Origin: an uncultured Microbacterium sp.
GTDB lineage: Bacteria > Actinomycetota > Actinomycetes > Actinomycetales > Microbacteriaceae
Assembly (NCBI RefSeq): GCF_943912325.1
Contig: NZ_CALTTX010000001.1
Span: 1 to 64,000 of the forward strand
Length of the DNA stretch: 64,000 nucleotides
Direction of reading: 5' to 3'
The position numbers and the translations under genes are program-made. Positions 41,018 through 48,754 of this stretch are shown piece after piece; within the stretch, counting starts at the first letter, position 1; every line of letters starts with the position of its first letter. Below the pieces are notes generated by a model, which had not been told where the DNA came from, made no database searches, and was given only the letters and a program-made list of their open reading frames with translations.

Positions 41018-41887
41018 GTGAAAGGCATCATTCTTGCGGGCGGCTCGGGCACACGTCTTCATCCGATCACCCTCGGTGTATCGAAACAGCTGATTCCCGT
41101 CTACGACAAGCCGATGGTGTACTACCCACTGTCGACGCTGATGCTCGCGGGTATCGATGACATCCTGATCATCACCACGCCCCACGATGCGGAAGCCTTC
41201 GAAAGACTTCTCGGCGACGGGAGCCAGTTCGGCATTTCGTTGACTTTCGCGCAGCAGCCCACCCCCGACGGACTCGCTCAAGCATTTACGATCGGTGCCG
41301 ATTTCATCGGCGATGACTCGGTCGCACTGGTCCTGGGTGACAACCTGCTCTACGGCCCGGGTCTCGGAACGCGTCTCAAGCGATTCTCCGACATCGACGG
41401 TGGCGCGATCTTTGCCTATTGGGTCGCGGAACCCGAGGCGTACGGCGTCGTCGACTTCGACGAGAGCGGTGTGGCACGTTCCCTCGAAGAGAAGCCCTCC
41501 GCGCCGAAGAGCAACTACGCGGTTCCCGGCTTGTACTTTTACGACAACGACGTCGTAGAGATCGCGCGGAATCTCCAGCCGAGCGCGCGAGGCGAATACG
41601 AGATCACCGACATCAACAGCGTTTACCTCGAACGCGGAAAGCTGCAGGTCGAGGTTTTGCCGCGGGGCACCGCTTGGCTCGATACGGGTACGTTCGATCA
41701 GATGACCGATGCCGGAGACTACGTCCGGACGATGGAACGCCGCACCGGCATGAGAATCGGTGTTCCCGAAGAGGTGGCTTGGCGTCAGGGGTTGCTCAGC
41801 GATGACGAACTACGCGTGCGGGCGCAGAAGCTCGTGAAGTCGGGATACGGTTCCTACTTGCTCGAACTCCTCGAAAGGGGCTACTGA
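41018..41887 (+). CDS. rmlA: Glucose-1-phosphate thymidylyltransferase
   Basis: A 289-residue nucleotidyltransferase making dTDP-glucose from glucose-1-P and dTTP, the first step to dTDP-rhamnose or related deoxysugars. GGSGTRLHPITLGVSKQLIP is the nucleotide-binding signature with the catalytic Arg/Lys, YDKPMVYYPLSTLMLAGI and LGDNLLYG follow, and EKPSAPKSNYAVPGLYFYDN is the sugar-phosphate site. The GTG at 41018 gives MKGIILAGG. GATAGT lies 5 nt upstream and may serve as a near-leaderless -10. It is followed without gap by rmlB. Confidence 0.97.
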   Translation: MKGIILAGGSGTRLHPITLGVSKQLIPVYDKPMVYYPLSTLMLAGIDDILIITTPHDAEAFERLLGDGSQFGISLTFAQQPTPDGLAQAFTIGADFIGDDSVALVLGDNLLYGPGLGTRLKRFSDIDGGAIFAYWVAEPEAYGVVDFDESGVARSLEEKPSAPKSNYAVPGLYFYDNDVVEIARNLQPSARGEYEITDINSVYLERGKLQVEVLPRGTAWLDTGTFDQMTDAGDYVRTMERRTGMRIGVPEEVAWRQGLLSDDELRVRAQKLVKSGYGSYLLELLERGY

Positions 41888-42888
41888 TGCCGCGTCGTAT
41901 CCTCGTCACCGGCGGCGCCGGCTTCATCGGTTCGAACTTCGTCCACCACGTCATCGAGCACACCGACGACCACGTCACGGTGCTCGACAAGCTCACCTAC
42001 GCCGGCAATCTTGCCTCGCTCGACGGACTCCCCGAAGACCGCTTCCGCTTCGTCGAGGGCGACATCGCCGACGCTGCGCTCGTCGATGGTCTTTTCGCGG
42101 ATGTGGATGCCGTTGTGCACTACGCCGCCGAGTCGCACAACGACAACTCGCTGAACGACCCGCGCCCCTTCCTCGCTACGAACATCATCGGCACGTACAC
42201 GCTGCTCGAGGCAGCGCGTAAGCACAACCGCCGTTTGCACCACATCTCGACCGACGAGGTGTACGGCGACCTCGAACTCGACGACCCCGAACGCTTCACC
42301 GAAGACACCCCCTACAACCCGTCGTCCCCCTACTCGTCGACGAAGGCCGGCTCCGACCTGCTCGTTCGCGCATGGGTCCGCTCGTTCGGCGTGCAGGCGA
42401 CGATCAGCAACTGCTCGAACAACTACGGTCCCTACCAGCACGTCGAGAAGTTCATTCCCCGTCAGATCACGAACGTCATCCGTGGAATTCGGCCAAAGCT
42501 CTACGGCGCCGGCGAGAACGTGCGCGACTGGATCCATGCAGACGACCACTCCTCCGCGGTGCTGACGATTCTCGATAAGGGCGAGATCGGCGAGACGTAC
42601 CTCATCGGCGCGGACGGCGAGAAGAACAACAAGGACGTCGTCGAGCTGATCCTCGAGATCATGGGCCAGCCGGGCGACGCGTACGACCACGTCACCGATC
42701 GCGCGGGCCACGACCTGCGCTACGCGATCGATTCCTCAAAGCTCCGTCGCGAGCTCGGATGGACGCCGCAGTTCCAGAACTTCGAGCAGGGCCTCGCCAA
42801 CACGATCGCCTGGTACCGCGACAACGAGGCATGGTGGGCGCCCACGAAAGACGGCGTCGAAGCCTTCTACGCATCCAAAGGACAGTGA
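41887..42888 (+). CDS. rmlB: dTDP-glucose 4,6-dehydratase
   Basis: A 333-residue short-chain dehydrogenase/reductase. The NAD site is ILVTGGAGFIGSNFVHHVIE, the catalytic YxxxK appears in SSPYSSTKAGSDLL, and the STDEVYGDLE stretch holds the Thr-Asp-Glu residues specific to RmlB. NVRDWIHADDHSSAVLTILD and the C-terminal NNEAWWAP-type block (YRDNEAWWAPTKDGVEAFYA) are conserved. It makes dTDP-4-keto-6-deoxyglucose. The ATG overlaps the rmlA stop by one base. The matching epimerase (rmlC) lies on the opposite strand at 45049. Confidence 0.97.
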   Translation: MPRRILVTGGAGFIGSNFVHHVIEHTDDHVTVLDKLTYAGNLASLDGLPEDRFRFVEGDIADAALVDGLFADVDAVVHYAAESHNDNSLNDPRPFLATNIIGTYTLLEAARKHNRRLHHISTDEVYGDLELDDPERFTEDTPYNPSSPYSSTKAGSDLLVRAWVRSFGVQATISNCSNNYGPYQHVEKFIPRQITNVIRGIRPKLYGAGENVRDWIHADDHSSAVLTILDKGEIGETYLIGADGEKNNKDVVELILEIMGQPGDAYDHVTDRAGHDLRYAIDSSKLRRELGWTPQFQNFEQGLANTIAWYRDNEAWWAPTKDGVEAFYASKGQ

Positions 42889-42894
42889 CGCGCA

Positions 42895-43662
42895 ATGCGT
42901 TCACAGCGACAAGCCCCTCTGACATCGCGCACCCTCGTCATCATCCCCACGTTCAACGAACGTGAAAACCTCGAGACGATCGTCGGTCGTGTTCTCGACG
43001 CGGCCCCCGCGGTCTCGGTGCTCGTCGTCGACGACGCAAGCCCTGATGGGACCGGCGACCTCGCCGACCGTATGAGCGCGGCCGATGACCGGATTTCGGT
43101 GTTGCACCGCACCGAGAAGAGCGGCCTCGGGGGCGCGTACCTCGCGGGGTTCGCGTGGGCGAGTCAACACGGTTTCGATCTCGTCGTCGAATTGGATGCC
43201 GACGGCTCTCACCCGCCCGAGCGACTCCCCGCTCTCATCGACGCCGTAGAGTCCGACTCGAGCGGCACGGTGGGAGGCTCAATCGGCTCCCGGTGGGTGC
43301 CAGGCGGCAGCGTCGTCAATTGGCCGTGGACACGCAAGCTCATCAGCCGCGGCGGCAGCTGGTATGCCCGGCTCATGCTCGGGGTTCCGATCCGGGATGT
43401 GACGGCGGGCTACCGTGTCTACCGTTTGAGCGCGCTTCGCGCGATCGGCGTCGACGACGTCGATTCTCGAGGCTACTGCTTTCAGATCGACCTGACCCGT
43501 CGCATGCTCGCGGCCGGTTTCACGCTCGTCGAGCTACCGATCGAGTTCCGCGAACGCGAGCTCGGCGAATCGAAGATGAGCACGCGAATCGTGGCTGAGG
43601 CAATGGCAAAAGTCACCGTTTGGGGCTTTTCGCGCATCCGCTCGGCGGGCAAGCACCACTGA
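42895..43662 (+). CDS. Polyprenol monophosphomannose synthase (Dpm1/Ppm-like GT2)
   Basis: A 255-residue GT2 enzyme that charges polyprenyl phosphate with mannose (or glucose) for use by membrane GT-C enzymes. LVIIPTFNERENLETIVGRV opens the fold, DDASPDGTGDLADRM is typical of Dpm1, VELDADGSHPPERLP holds the DAD metal motif, and SRGGSWYARLMLGVPIRDVT with TAGYRVYR complete the signature. The protein lacks the C-terminal transmembrane or acyltransferase domains seen in some Ppm1 proteins. The gap to rmlB is 6 nt, so it is the third gene of the rmlA-rmlB-dpm operon. It links mannose made through ManA to the GT39-like and GT87-like enzymes. Confidence 0.92.
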   Translation: MRSQRQAPLTSRTLVIIPTFNERENLETIVGRVLDAAPAVSVLVVDDASPDGTGDLADRMSAADDRISVLHRTEKSGLGGAYLAGFAWASQHGFDLVVELDADGSHPPERLPALIDAVESDSSGTVGGSIGSRWVPGGSVVNWPWTRKLISRGGSWYARLMLGVPIRDVTAGYRVYRLSALRAIGVDDVDSRGYCFQIDLTRRMLAAGFTLVELPIEFRERELGESKMSTRIVAEAMAKVTVWGFSRIRSAGKHH

Positions 43663-43684
43663 GCGTCACCCCCTTCGACGCCGG

Positions 43685-45052
43685 TCAGTGACGGGCCAGC
43701 TCCAGCAGGTTCGCGCAGCTGATGTCCATCGAGCGCGACGGCGCGACGGGCAGCGTGACGGGATCGGGGGCGACGCCGTCGCGGCATCCTGCGATGGCGT
43801 TCTGAACCGATGCCGGCCATTCGTCGACAGTCGTGCGTAGCGAGTACGTGTCCGTCGAGGCGTGCACCATGACGGCGAGGATCGCAAGGCTGATGACCAC
43901 GCCGACCACTCGGGGCACAGACTTCGCCGCCCCCTGCGCGCGCGCCGTTCGAGTGACCCACAGCGAAAGCGCAACCGGAACCACCGCGACGAGCAGCATT
44001 CCGGCAGAAACGCCGTACCTGATGTTGATCGCCAGGTGATCGATGTTCGCGAGCCCGACTTCTGCGTACTCGAACCACTCCGAACTGTTGGACCAAGCGC
44101 TACCCGTGTACGTCGCTGCGGAACCGAGCAGACATGCAACCACGAGAAGCCGCTGGGCACCGGAACCGCGCCAGAGAACGTAGACAGCCGCGATCACGAT
44201 GGGAACGAGCAGTAGCAGCCCGACGAGGAGCCCGCTGTCGCGGATGAGTTGTCGGATTTGTTCAGGGTTGGCATTGACGAGGGGGAAGACGGTGTTGACG
44301 ATCCACCCCATGACGGTGGAGGGAACGCTGAGCGGCCCGTTGCTCGTCGTGCGCTGGATCGTCAGCGCGGTGATGACCTGGCCGACGCTGCCCGCGATGA
44401 AAGCGACATAAATCGGGTAGGAGCGCGCGTTCGCGCGGCCCAGTCGGAAGAAGATGAGCCAGATGAAGAAGACGGCTTGAATCTCGGTCATCACGACGAG
44501 GAATGTGACGATGGCCCAACCGATTCCCGTCGCCCAGCGACGCGGGCGATAGAGCAGCAGCCATGGCGCGAGCCACATCGCGTAGGCATGCAGATCGGCG
44601 AGGTTTCCGATCGTCTCCTGCGCGGCAAGCGGCAGGTAGAGCGTCACACCGGCAAGGAGCAGACGTGCGGGCAACCAGGGGACGAGGTCGCGTGAGAGCC
44701 AGAAGACGGCCGCGGCGACGAGCCCCGTGAGCGCAGCACAGATGATGAACAAGAGCATCGGGAAGACCACGATGTCGAACCACGGGTAGATGGTTGCCGT
44801 GACGAGCCGGGGAACGAGGTGCTGATACCCGGCGTAGCCACGGAAGATCACGTCCCACGGTCCGTACCCGATGGCCTCGGTGAGGAAGAGGTTCGCATCC
44901 TCGGCCCACACGCGGCGGCGACCATCGGGCGCGACACGAACCCAGGTGATGAAAGTCCCCGCGACGATGATCGCTACGACGAGGGCGTACTCCACCCAGA
45001 TTCGCGCTCCGCGGACGCGCGACGACTGCGAGACATCCGCCCGTGTCGTCAT
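43685..45052 (-). CDS. Polytopic membrane protein, GT-C-like, function unknown
   Basis: A 455-residue protein with about 10-11 transmembrane helices and a short soluble C-terminus containing several Cys and Asp residues (AIAGCRDGVAPDPVTLPV). The first outer loop reads RRRVWAEDANLFLTEAIGYG; an acidic pair in that place is typical of GT-C glycosyltransferases, and the YQHLVPRLVTATIYPWFDIV segment follows. No family name can be assigned with confidence. Its ATG overlaps the rmlC stop by 4 nt, so it belongs to the operon reductase-rmlC-membrane protein. It may transfer the deoxysugar made by that operon, which is inference only. Confidence 0.7.
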   Translation of the reverse strand: MTTRADVSQSSRVRGARIWVEYALVVAIIVAGTFITWVRVAPDGRRRVWAEDANLFLTEAIGYGPWDVIFRGYAGYQHLVPRLVTATIYPWFDIVVFPMLLFIICAALTGLVAAAVFWLSRDLVPWLPARLLLAGVTLYLPLAAQETIGNLADLHAYAMWLAPWLLLYRPRRWATGIGWAIVTFLVVMTEIQAVFFIWLIFFRLGRANARSYPIYVAFIAGSVGQVITALTIQRTTSNGPLSVPSTVMGWIVNTVFPLVNANPEQIRQLIRDSGLLVGLLLLVPIVIAAVYVLWRGSGAQRLLVVACLLGSAATYTGSAWSNSSEWFEYAEVGLANIDHLAINIRYGVSAGMLLVAVVPVALSLWVTRTARAQGAAKSVPRVVGVVISLAILAVMVHASTDTYSLRTTVDEWPASVQNAIAGCRDGVAPDPVTLPVAPSRSMDISCANLLELARH

Positions 45053-45612
45053 GATCGCTCCTGCCGCAGCGCCGCCAGCGAGGGGTGAGCGCGGTCTTTG
45101 TCTGAGAGCTCGGCGTCGGCGAGGTCGATCGGCCAGGATATTGCGATCTCGGGATCTGCGAGGTTCAGGAACGTGTACTGATCGACCGCCGCCGCGCTCC
45201 AGTGGGCATTGACCAGGTAGCTGTACGCCGTGTTCGGTTCGAGTGTTTGATACGAGTTCCCGACGCCGCGCGGTACGAAGATTGCCACCGAAGGATCGAG
45301 CTGCGCCGTGAACACCGTGCCGAAGCCGTCGCCCGGTCGCAGGTCTACCCAGGCACCGAAGACGCTGCCGGTGGCGGTCGATATGAATTTCTCCCAGGGC
45401 TCAGCGTGAATACCGCGGGTGGTCCCCACCGCATCGTTGAAGGAGATGTTGTTCTGCACGGGCGCGAAGTCCGGCAGACCGGCAGCGATCATCTTCTCGC
45501 GCTGCCAATTCTCTTTGAACCACCCACGATTGTCGCCATGCACGGGCACGTCGAACAGCAATACGCCCTCGATCGTCGTCTCATACGAACGCAACTGCTT
45601 GCCATATTCCAT
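45049..45612 (-). CDS. rmlC: dTDP-4-dehydrorhamnose 3,5-epimerase family protein (stand-alone RmlC half)
   Basis: A 187-residue cupin. VPVHGDNRGWFKENWQREKM, VQNNISFNDAVGTTRGIHAE (with the catalytic His), FGAWVDLRPGDGFGTVF, FVPRGVGNSYQTLEPNTAYS and the final DPEIAISWPIDLADAELSDKDR closely follow the N-terminal half of actinobacterial bifunctional RmlC-RmlD proteins. In those an RmlD reductase domain continues after this point; here the protein simply ends at LRQERS. Classical RmlC has GFAHGF where this branch has GVGNSY. It should act on the product of RmlB. The next upstream gene is a different NAD-dependent reductase. Confidence 0.87.
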   Translation of the reverse strand: MEYGKQLRSYETTIEGVLLFDVPVHGDNRGWFKENWQREKMIAAGLPDFAPVQNNISFNDAVGTTRGIHAEPWEKFISTATGSVFGAWVDLRPGDGFGTVFTAQLDPSVAIFVPRGVGNSYQTLEPNTAYSYLVNAHWSAAAVDQYTFLNLADPEIAISWPIDLADAELSDKDRAHPSLAALRQERS

Positions 45613-45661
45613 GCGTGAGGTCTCGACTCTCAGGTGATTCGGTTTCGACGTGCGAGGGGAT

Positions 45662-46528
45662 TCAGTGGGATCGCCGCGCGAGCGCGGCTGTCAATGCCGA
45701 AGGGTCTCCCCAGACCGCCGGCGAGTCATACGGACGATCCGGGAACGCGCCGTACTCGAGCCGGATCGGCAGAGCCTGGTCACGGATGAATGCTTCGACC
45801 CGTTCGCCCAGCGACTCGGCGACTCCCGAACCGCAGTTGATGACGCCAGCGACGCCGGGGGTCGTTGCAACCGCGGCGATCTGAGACCCGAGCTCATCGA
45901 CATCGACGAAGTCGTAGCGATTCTTTCCGCTCGTGAATGGCATCGTCTCCTTGCCCGCGTCGACCGCCTCGAGCAGGCGCGTGAAGATCGAGTTGTTGTT
46001 CCGATCGTCGCCATAGATGTAGTAGCAGCGCAGCCACGTGAGGTTCGTACGATCCGCGAAAGCAACGAATGCGGCCCGACGCAAAGCATCCTTCGCGATT
46101 CCGTACAACGACCGCGGATTCGTGGGCGTGTCAGCTGCGATCGCACCCTCCCAGTAGCCGATCTCGTGCATCGTGCCGAGCACGCTGAGGTGCGGAACGC
46201 CCGCATCAACGATCTGCTCCAAGAGGCGGAAATGCTGCGAGAGCAACGCCATGTGGGACGGCGCATTGTGCACGAATCCGTCTTGCCATGCGAGATGTAT
46301 GACGGCGAGGGTATCGGAGCCCAGGACAGCGTCACATCCGTCGGCGTCGCCCAGCACGTCGACTTCGAGCACCTCCGCAGTGGTGAAACCGAGGTCACGG
46401 CGAGAACCCGGGCGCACGAGAGCGCGCACGGGAAAACCGGACGCCTCGAGGGCCATTACGACGTGTCGGCCAATGTATCCACCGGCGCCCGTGACGACGA
46501 CGACCCGGCGCTGCTCAGTTTCAGACAT
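45662..46528 (-). CDS. NAD-dependent epimerase/dehydratase, possible dTDP-4-keto-deoxyhexose reductase (Tll-like)
   Basis: A 288-residue SDR enzyme: VVVVTGAGGYIGRHVVMALE binds NAD(P), and the catalytic Tyr-Lys pair is in SLYGIAKDALRRAAF. The block GTMHEIGYWEGAIAADTPTN followed by PRSLYGIAKDALR recalls extended SDRs such as dTDP-6-deoxy-L-talose 4-dehydrogenase rather than RmlD. It precedes rmlC by 49 nt on the same strand, so with RmlA, RmlB and RmlC it would complete a four-step route either to dTDP-L-rhamnose or to dTDP-6-deoxy-L-talose. 6-Deoxytalose is a known cell-wall sugar in some Microbacteriaceae. Product specificity is inference. Confidence 0.72.
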   Translation of the reverse strand: MSETEQRRVVVVTGAGGYIGRHVVMALEASGFPVRALVRPGSRRDLGFTTAEVLEVDVLGDADGCDAVLGSDTLAVIHLAWQDGFVHNAPSHMALLSQHFRLLEQIVDAGVPHLSVLGTMHEIGYWEGAIAADTPTNPRSLYGIAKDALRRAAFVAFADRTNLTWLRCYYIYGDDRNNNSIFTRLLEAVDAGKETMPFTSGKNRYDFVDVDELGSQIAAVATTPGVAGVINCGSGVAESLGERVEAFIRDQALPIRLEYGAFPDRPYDSPAVWGDPSALTAALARRSH

Positions 46529-46537
46529 AGTGAGACA

Positions 46538-46545
46538 ACTATAAT
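46538..46545. promoter_or_regulatory. Overlapping divergent -10 boxes (TATAAT/TATAGT)
   Basis: Plus-strand TATAAT (46540-46545) faces the wzm gene at 46587, and minus-strand TATAGT (46543-46538) faces the reductase gene at 46528. They share four base pairs, so only one can be melted by polymerase at a time. The minus start codon is 9 nt from its box. The plus leader would be about 35 nt with no clear ribosome site. No good -35 is seen on either strand. Confidence 0.6.
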
Positions 46546-46586
46546 TGGGGGCGTGACACCTCCTTGCTCGGCCGATCGCGTACCCG

Positions 46587-47489
46587 ATGATTGCTGACGA
46601 CCGTTACCGGCGTCTCGAAGCGTTACCCCTCAAGCCTTTTGCGGGATCGGGAGCTCACGCGCCACGCAAGATCCGGGAACTCTTCGCGCACAGGCAGCTG
46701 CTCTGGCTCCTGACGCGTCGAGACCTGCAGGTCAGGTACCGCGGCAGCGTGCTCGGATTCTTGTGGACGCTCATCCGACCGCTCGTTCTGCTGCTGACGT
46801 TCTATCTGGTGCTCGGCAAGATCCTCGGCGCGGCCAAGGGCATCGACAACTTCGGTATCTACATCTTCTCGGGCCTGACGATCTACCTGCTGTTCTCGGA
46901 GGCACTCGGCGCATCGGCCGGATCCATCGTCGACAACGGTGGACTCGTCAAGAAGATCTACGTGCCGCGCGAGATCTTTCCCCTCGCAGCCGTCGGCGGC
47001 GGCCTGTTCATGTTCTTCATGCAGATGGTCGTGCTGATCGCGGCCATTACCGTCGTCGGCGCGTGGCCAGATCCATTCGGGCTTCTCTATCTGATCCCGT
47101 CGATCGTGCTCGTGCTCATCTACGTGCTCGCTTTCGGTCTCGTCCTCTCGGCCGTCAACGTCTACCTGCGAGACGTGCGCTACATCGTCGACCTTCTGCT
47201 CACACTGATGATGTGGGGATCGCCCATCGCTTACGGGTGGACAAAAGTCAGCGACGTTATTGCGGAGTACCACCTCCCCCCGTGGGTGCTCGAGGTCTAT
47301 ACGAACAACCCGTTGACCCTCGGCGTGCTCGGTTTTCACCGCGCGCTGTGGTCAGGCGGATCGGCCGCCGACTACCCCGATCATCTGGCGACACGCATGC
47401 TGGTCGCCGGTGTCGTCGGGTTGGTCCTGCTGATGCTTTCGCACACTCTCTTTCAGCGCATGCAGCGCAACCTCGCCCAGGAACTGTGA
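46587..47489 (+). CDS. wzm: Polysaccharide ABC exporter permease, Wzm type (second system)
   Basis: A 300-residue ABC-2 permease with six transmembrane helices. The interface helix region HRQLLWLLTRRDLQVRYRGS and VLGFLWTLIRPLVLLLTFYL match Wzm/TagG proteins, LVKKIYVPREIFPLAAVGGG lies in the conserved cytosolic loop, and the C-terminus is RMQRNLAQEL. It differs clearly in sequence from the Wzm at 33891. The stop overlaps the GTG of the ATPase gene (GTGA). Together they form a second exporter, probably for a different glycan. Confidence 0.93.
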   Translation: MIADDRYRRLEALPLKPFAGSGAHAPRKIRELFAHRQLLWLLTRRDLQVRYRGSVLGFLWTLIRPLVLLLTFYLVLGKILGAAKGIDNFGIYIFSGLTIYLLFSEALGASAGSIVDNGGLVKKIYVPREIFPLAAVGGGLFMFFMQMVVLIAAITVVGAWPDPFGLLYLIPSIVLVLIYVLAFGLVLSAVNVYLRDVRYIVDLLLTLMMWGSPIAYGWTKVSDVIAEYHLPPWVLEVYTNNPLTLGVLGFHRALWSGGSAADYPDHLATRMLVAGVVGLVLLMLSHTLFQRMQRNLAQEL

Positions 47490-48706
47490 CCGTGACCGAC
47501 ACCAGCCTCCGCCCCGAAGTCGTGCGCGTCGAGCACGTAACCAAGCGCTTCGTCGTACACACCGAGAACACCCTCAAGGATCGTGTGCTCTCGCTCTTGC
47601 GTCGACGCTCGACCACCCGCGCCTACACGGCCCTCGAAGACGTGAGCCTGAGCATCACCGCCGGTACGACCGTGGGACTGCTCGGAGCCAACGGCTCAGG
47701 CAAGAGCACTCTGCTCAAGATGATCGGCGGGATCCTCTCCCCCGATTCGGGCGAGGTGTTGCACCGCGGTCGGATCGCGGCGCTGCTCGAGCTCGGCGCG
47801 GGATTCCACCCCGAGCTGAGTGGGCGAGAGAACGTCTTTCTCAACGCGGCGCTGCTGGGCCTCACCCGCCAAGAGACAGAAGAACGATTCAATGACATCG
47901 TCCGCTTCTCGGGCATCGGCGAGTTCATCGACAACGAGGTGAAGTTCTACTCGTCGGGCATGTACATGCGGCTCGCGTTCGCCGTCGCCGTGCACACCGA
48001 TCCCGACATTCTGCTCGTCGACGAGGTTCTCGCCGTCGGCGACGAAGCGTTTCAGCGCAAATGCATGGACAAAATTCGTTCCTTCCAGCAGGAGGGGCGA
48101 ACGATCATTCTCGTCAGCCACGCCTCGAGCCAAATATCCGAGCTCTGCGACGAAACGTTCGTGCTGAATTCGGGAACCCTCGTCTACCAGGGCGACGCCC
48201 GTGGCGGGCTGTCGGCTGTGCGCGACATCATGGAGGGGCGCCGGATCGGAGAATCGCTCGAGCAGGAACTGGCCGAGTCGGACCGCTTGGCGAATCAGCC
48301 GATCACGGTCACTTCGATCGAGACGCTGGGTCCGGACGATCAGCCGAAGACCGAGTTCGCCGAGGGCGACGCACTCATCATCCGCATTCGTGTCGACGTG
48401 CCTAGGCCTCTCACGGAGTGGACGACGGGGTTCAGCGTCGACACGCCACAGGGACAAATGGTCATCGCATCCAACACCTCGTTACTCGATCAAACGCTGC
48501 CACCCATCGCCTCGGCAGGCGAGGCGTTCATGGAATTCCGCATCGAGTCGATCGAACTCACACCCGGCGACTATTTCATCAACGCCAACGCCTCGCCGAA
48601 GATCGATGTGGACACGAGCGTTCTCTGGCAAGGCGCGCGCTTCCGTGTTCTCGGCGACGAAACCGCCAACCTGGGTGCCGTGCGCGCAGCGATATCGGTC
48701 GCCTGA
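47486..48706 (+). CDS. wzt: Polysaccharide ABC exporter ATPase with C-terminal glycan-binding domain (Wzt, long type)
   Basis: A 406-residue ATPase. Walker A GANGSGKST is at about 67-75, signature YSSGM at 155-159, and Walker B ILLVDE at 175-180 followed by VLAVGDEAFQRKC. Residues about 270-406 form a Wzt_C-type beta-sandwich (PITVTSIETLGPDDQPKTEF, GEAFMEFRIESIELTPGDYF), which in Gram-negative O-antigen systems recognises the capped glycan end. The other Wzt in this window lacks this domain. GTG at 47486 couples it to wzm; a second GTG two codons later is possible. Confidence 0.94.
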   Translation: MTVTDTSLRPEVVRVEHVTKRFVVHTENTLKDRVLSLLRRRSTTRAYTALEDVSLSITAGTTVGLLGANGSGKSTLLKMIGGILSPDSGEVLHRGRIAALLELGAGFHPELSGRENVFLNAALLGLTRQETEERFNDIVRFSGIGEFIDNEVKFYSSGMYMRLAFAVAVHTDPDILLVDEVLAVGDEAFQRKCMDKIRSFQQEGRTIILVSHASSQISELCDETFVLNSGTLVYQGDARGGLSAVRDIMEGRRIGESLEQELAESDRLANQPITVTSIETLGPDDQPKTEFAEGDALIIRIRVDVPRPLTEWTTGFSVDTPQGQMVIASNTSLLDQTLPPIASAGEAFMEFRIESIELTPGDYFINANASPKIDVDTSVLWQGARFRVLGDETANLGAVRAAISVA

Positions 48707-48754
48707 CGCCGCCCGATACGCGCGGATGACTCGTCAACCCGCGGTCCTCTAGGC

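Noticed and set aside
46553..46555. GTG just after TATAAT as a leaderless wzm start
   Set aside because: It is out of frame with the wzm reading frame; the ATG at 46587 is the only workable start seen.
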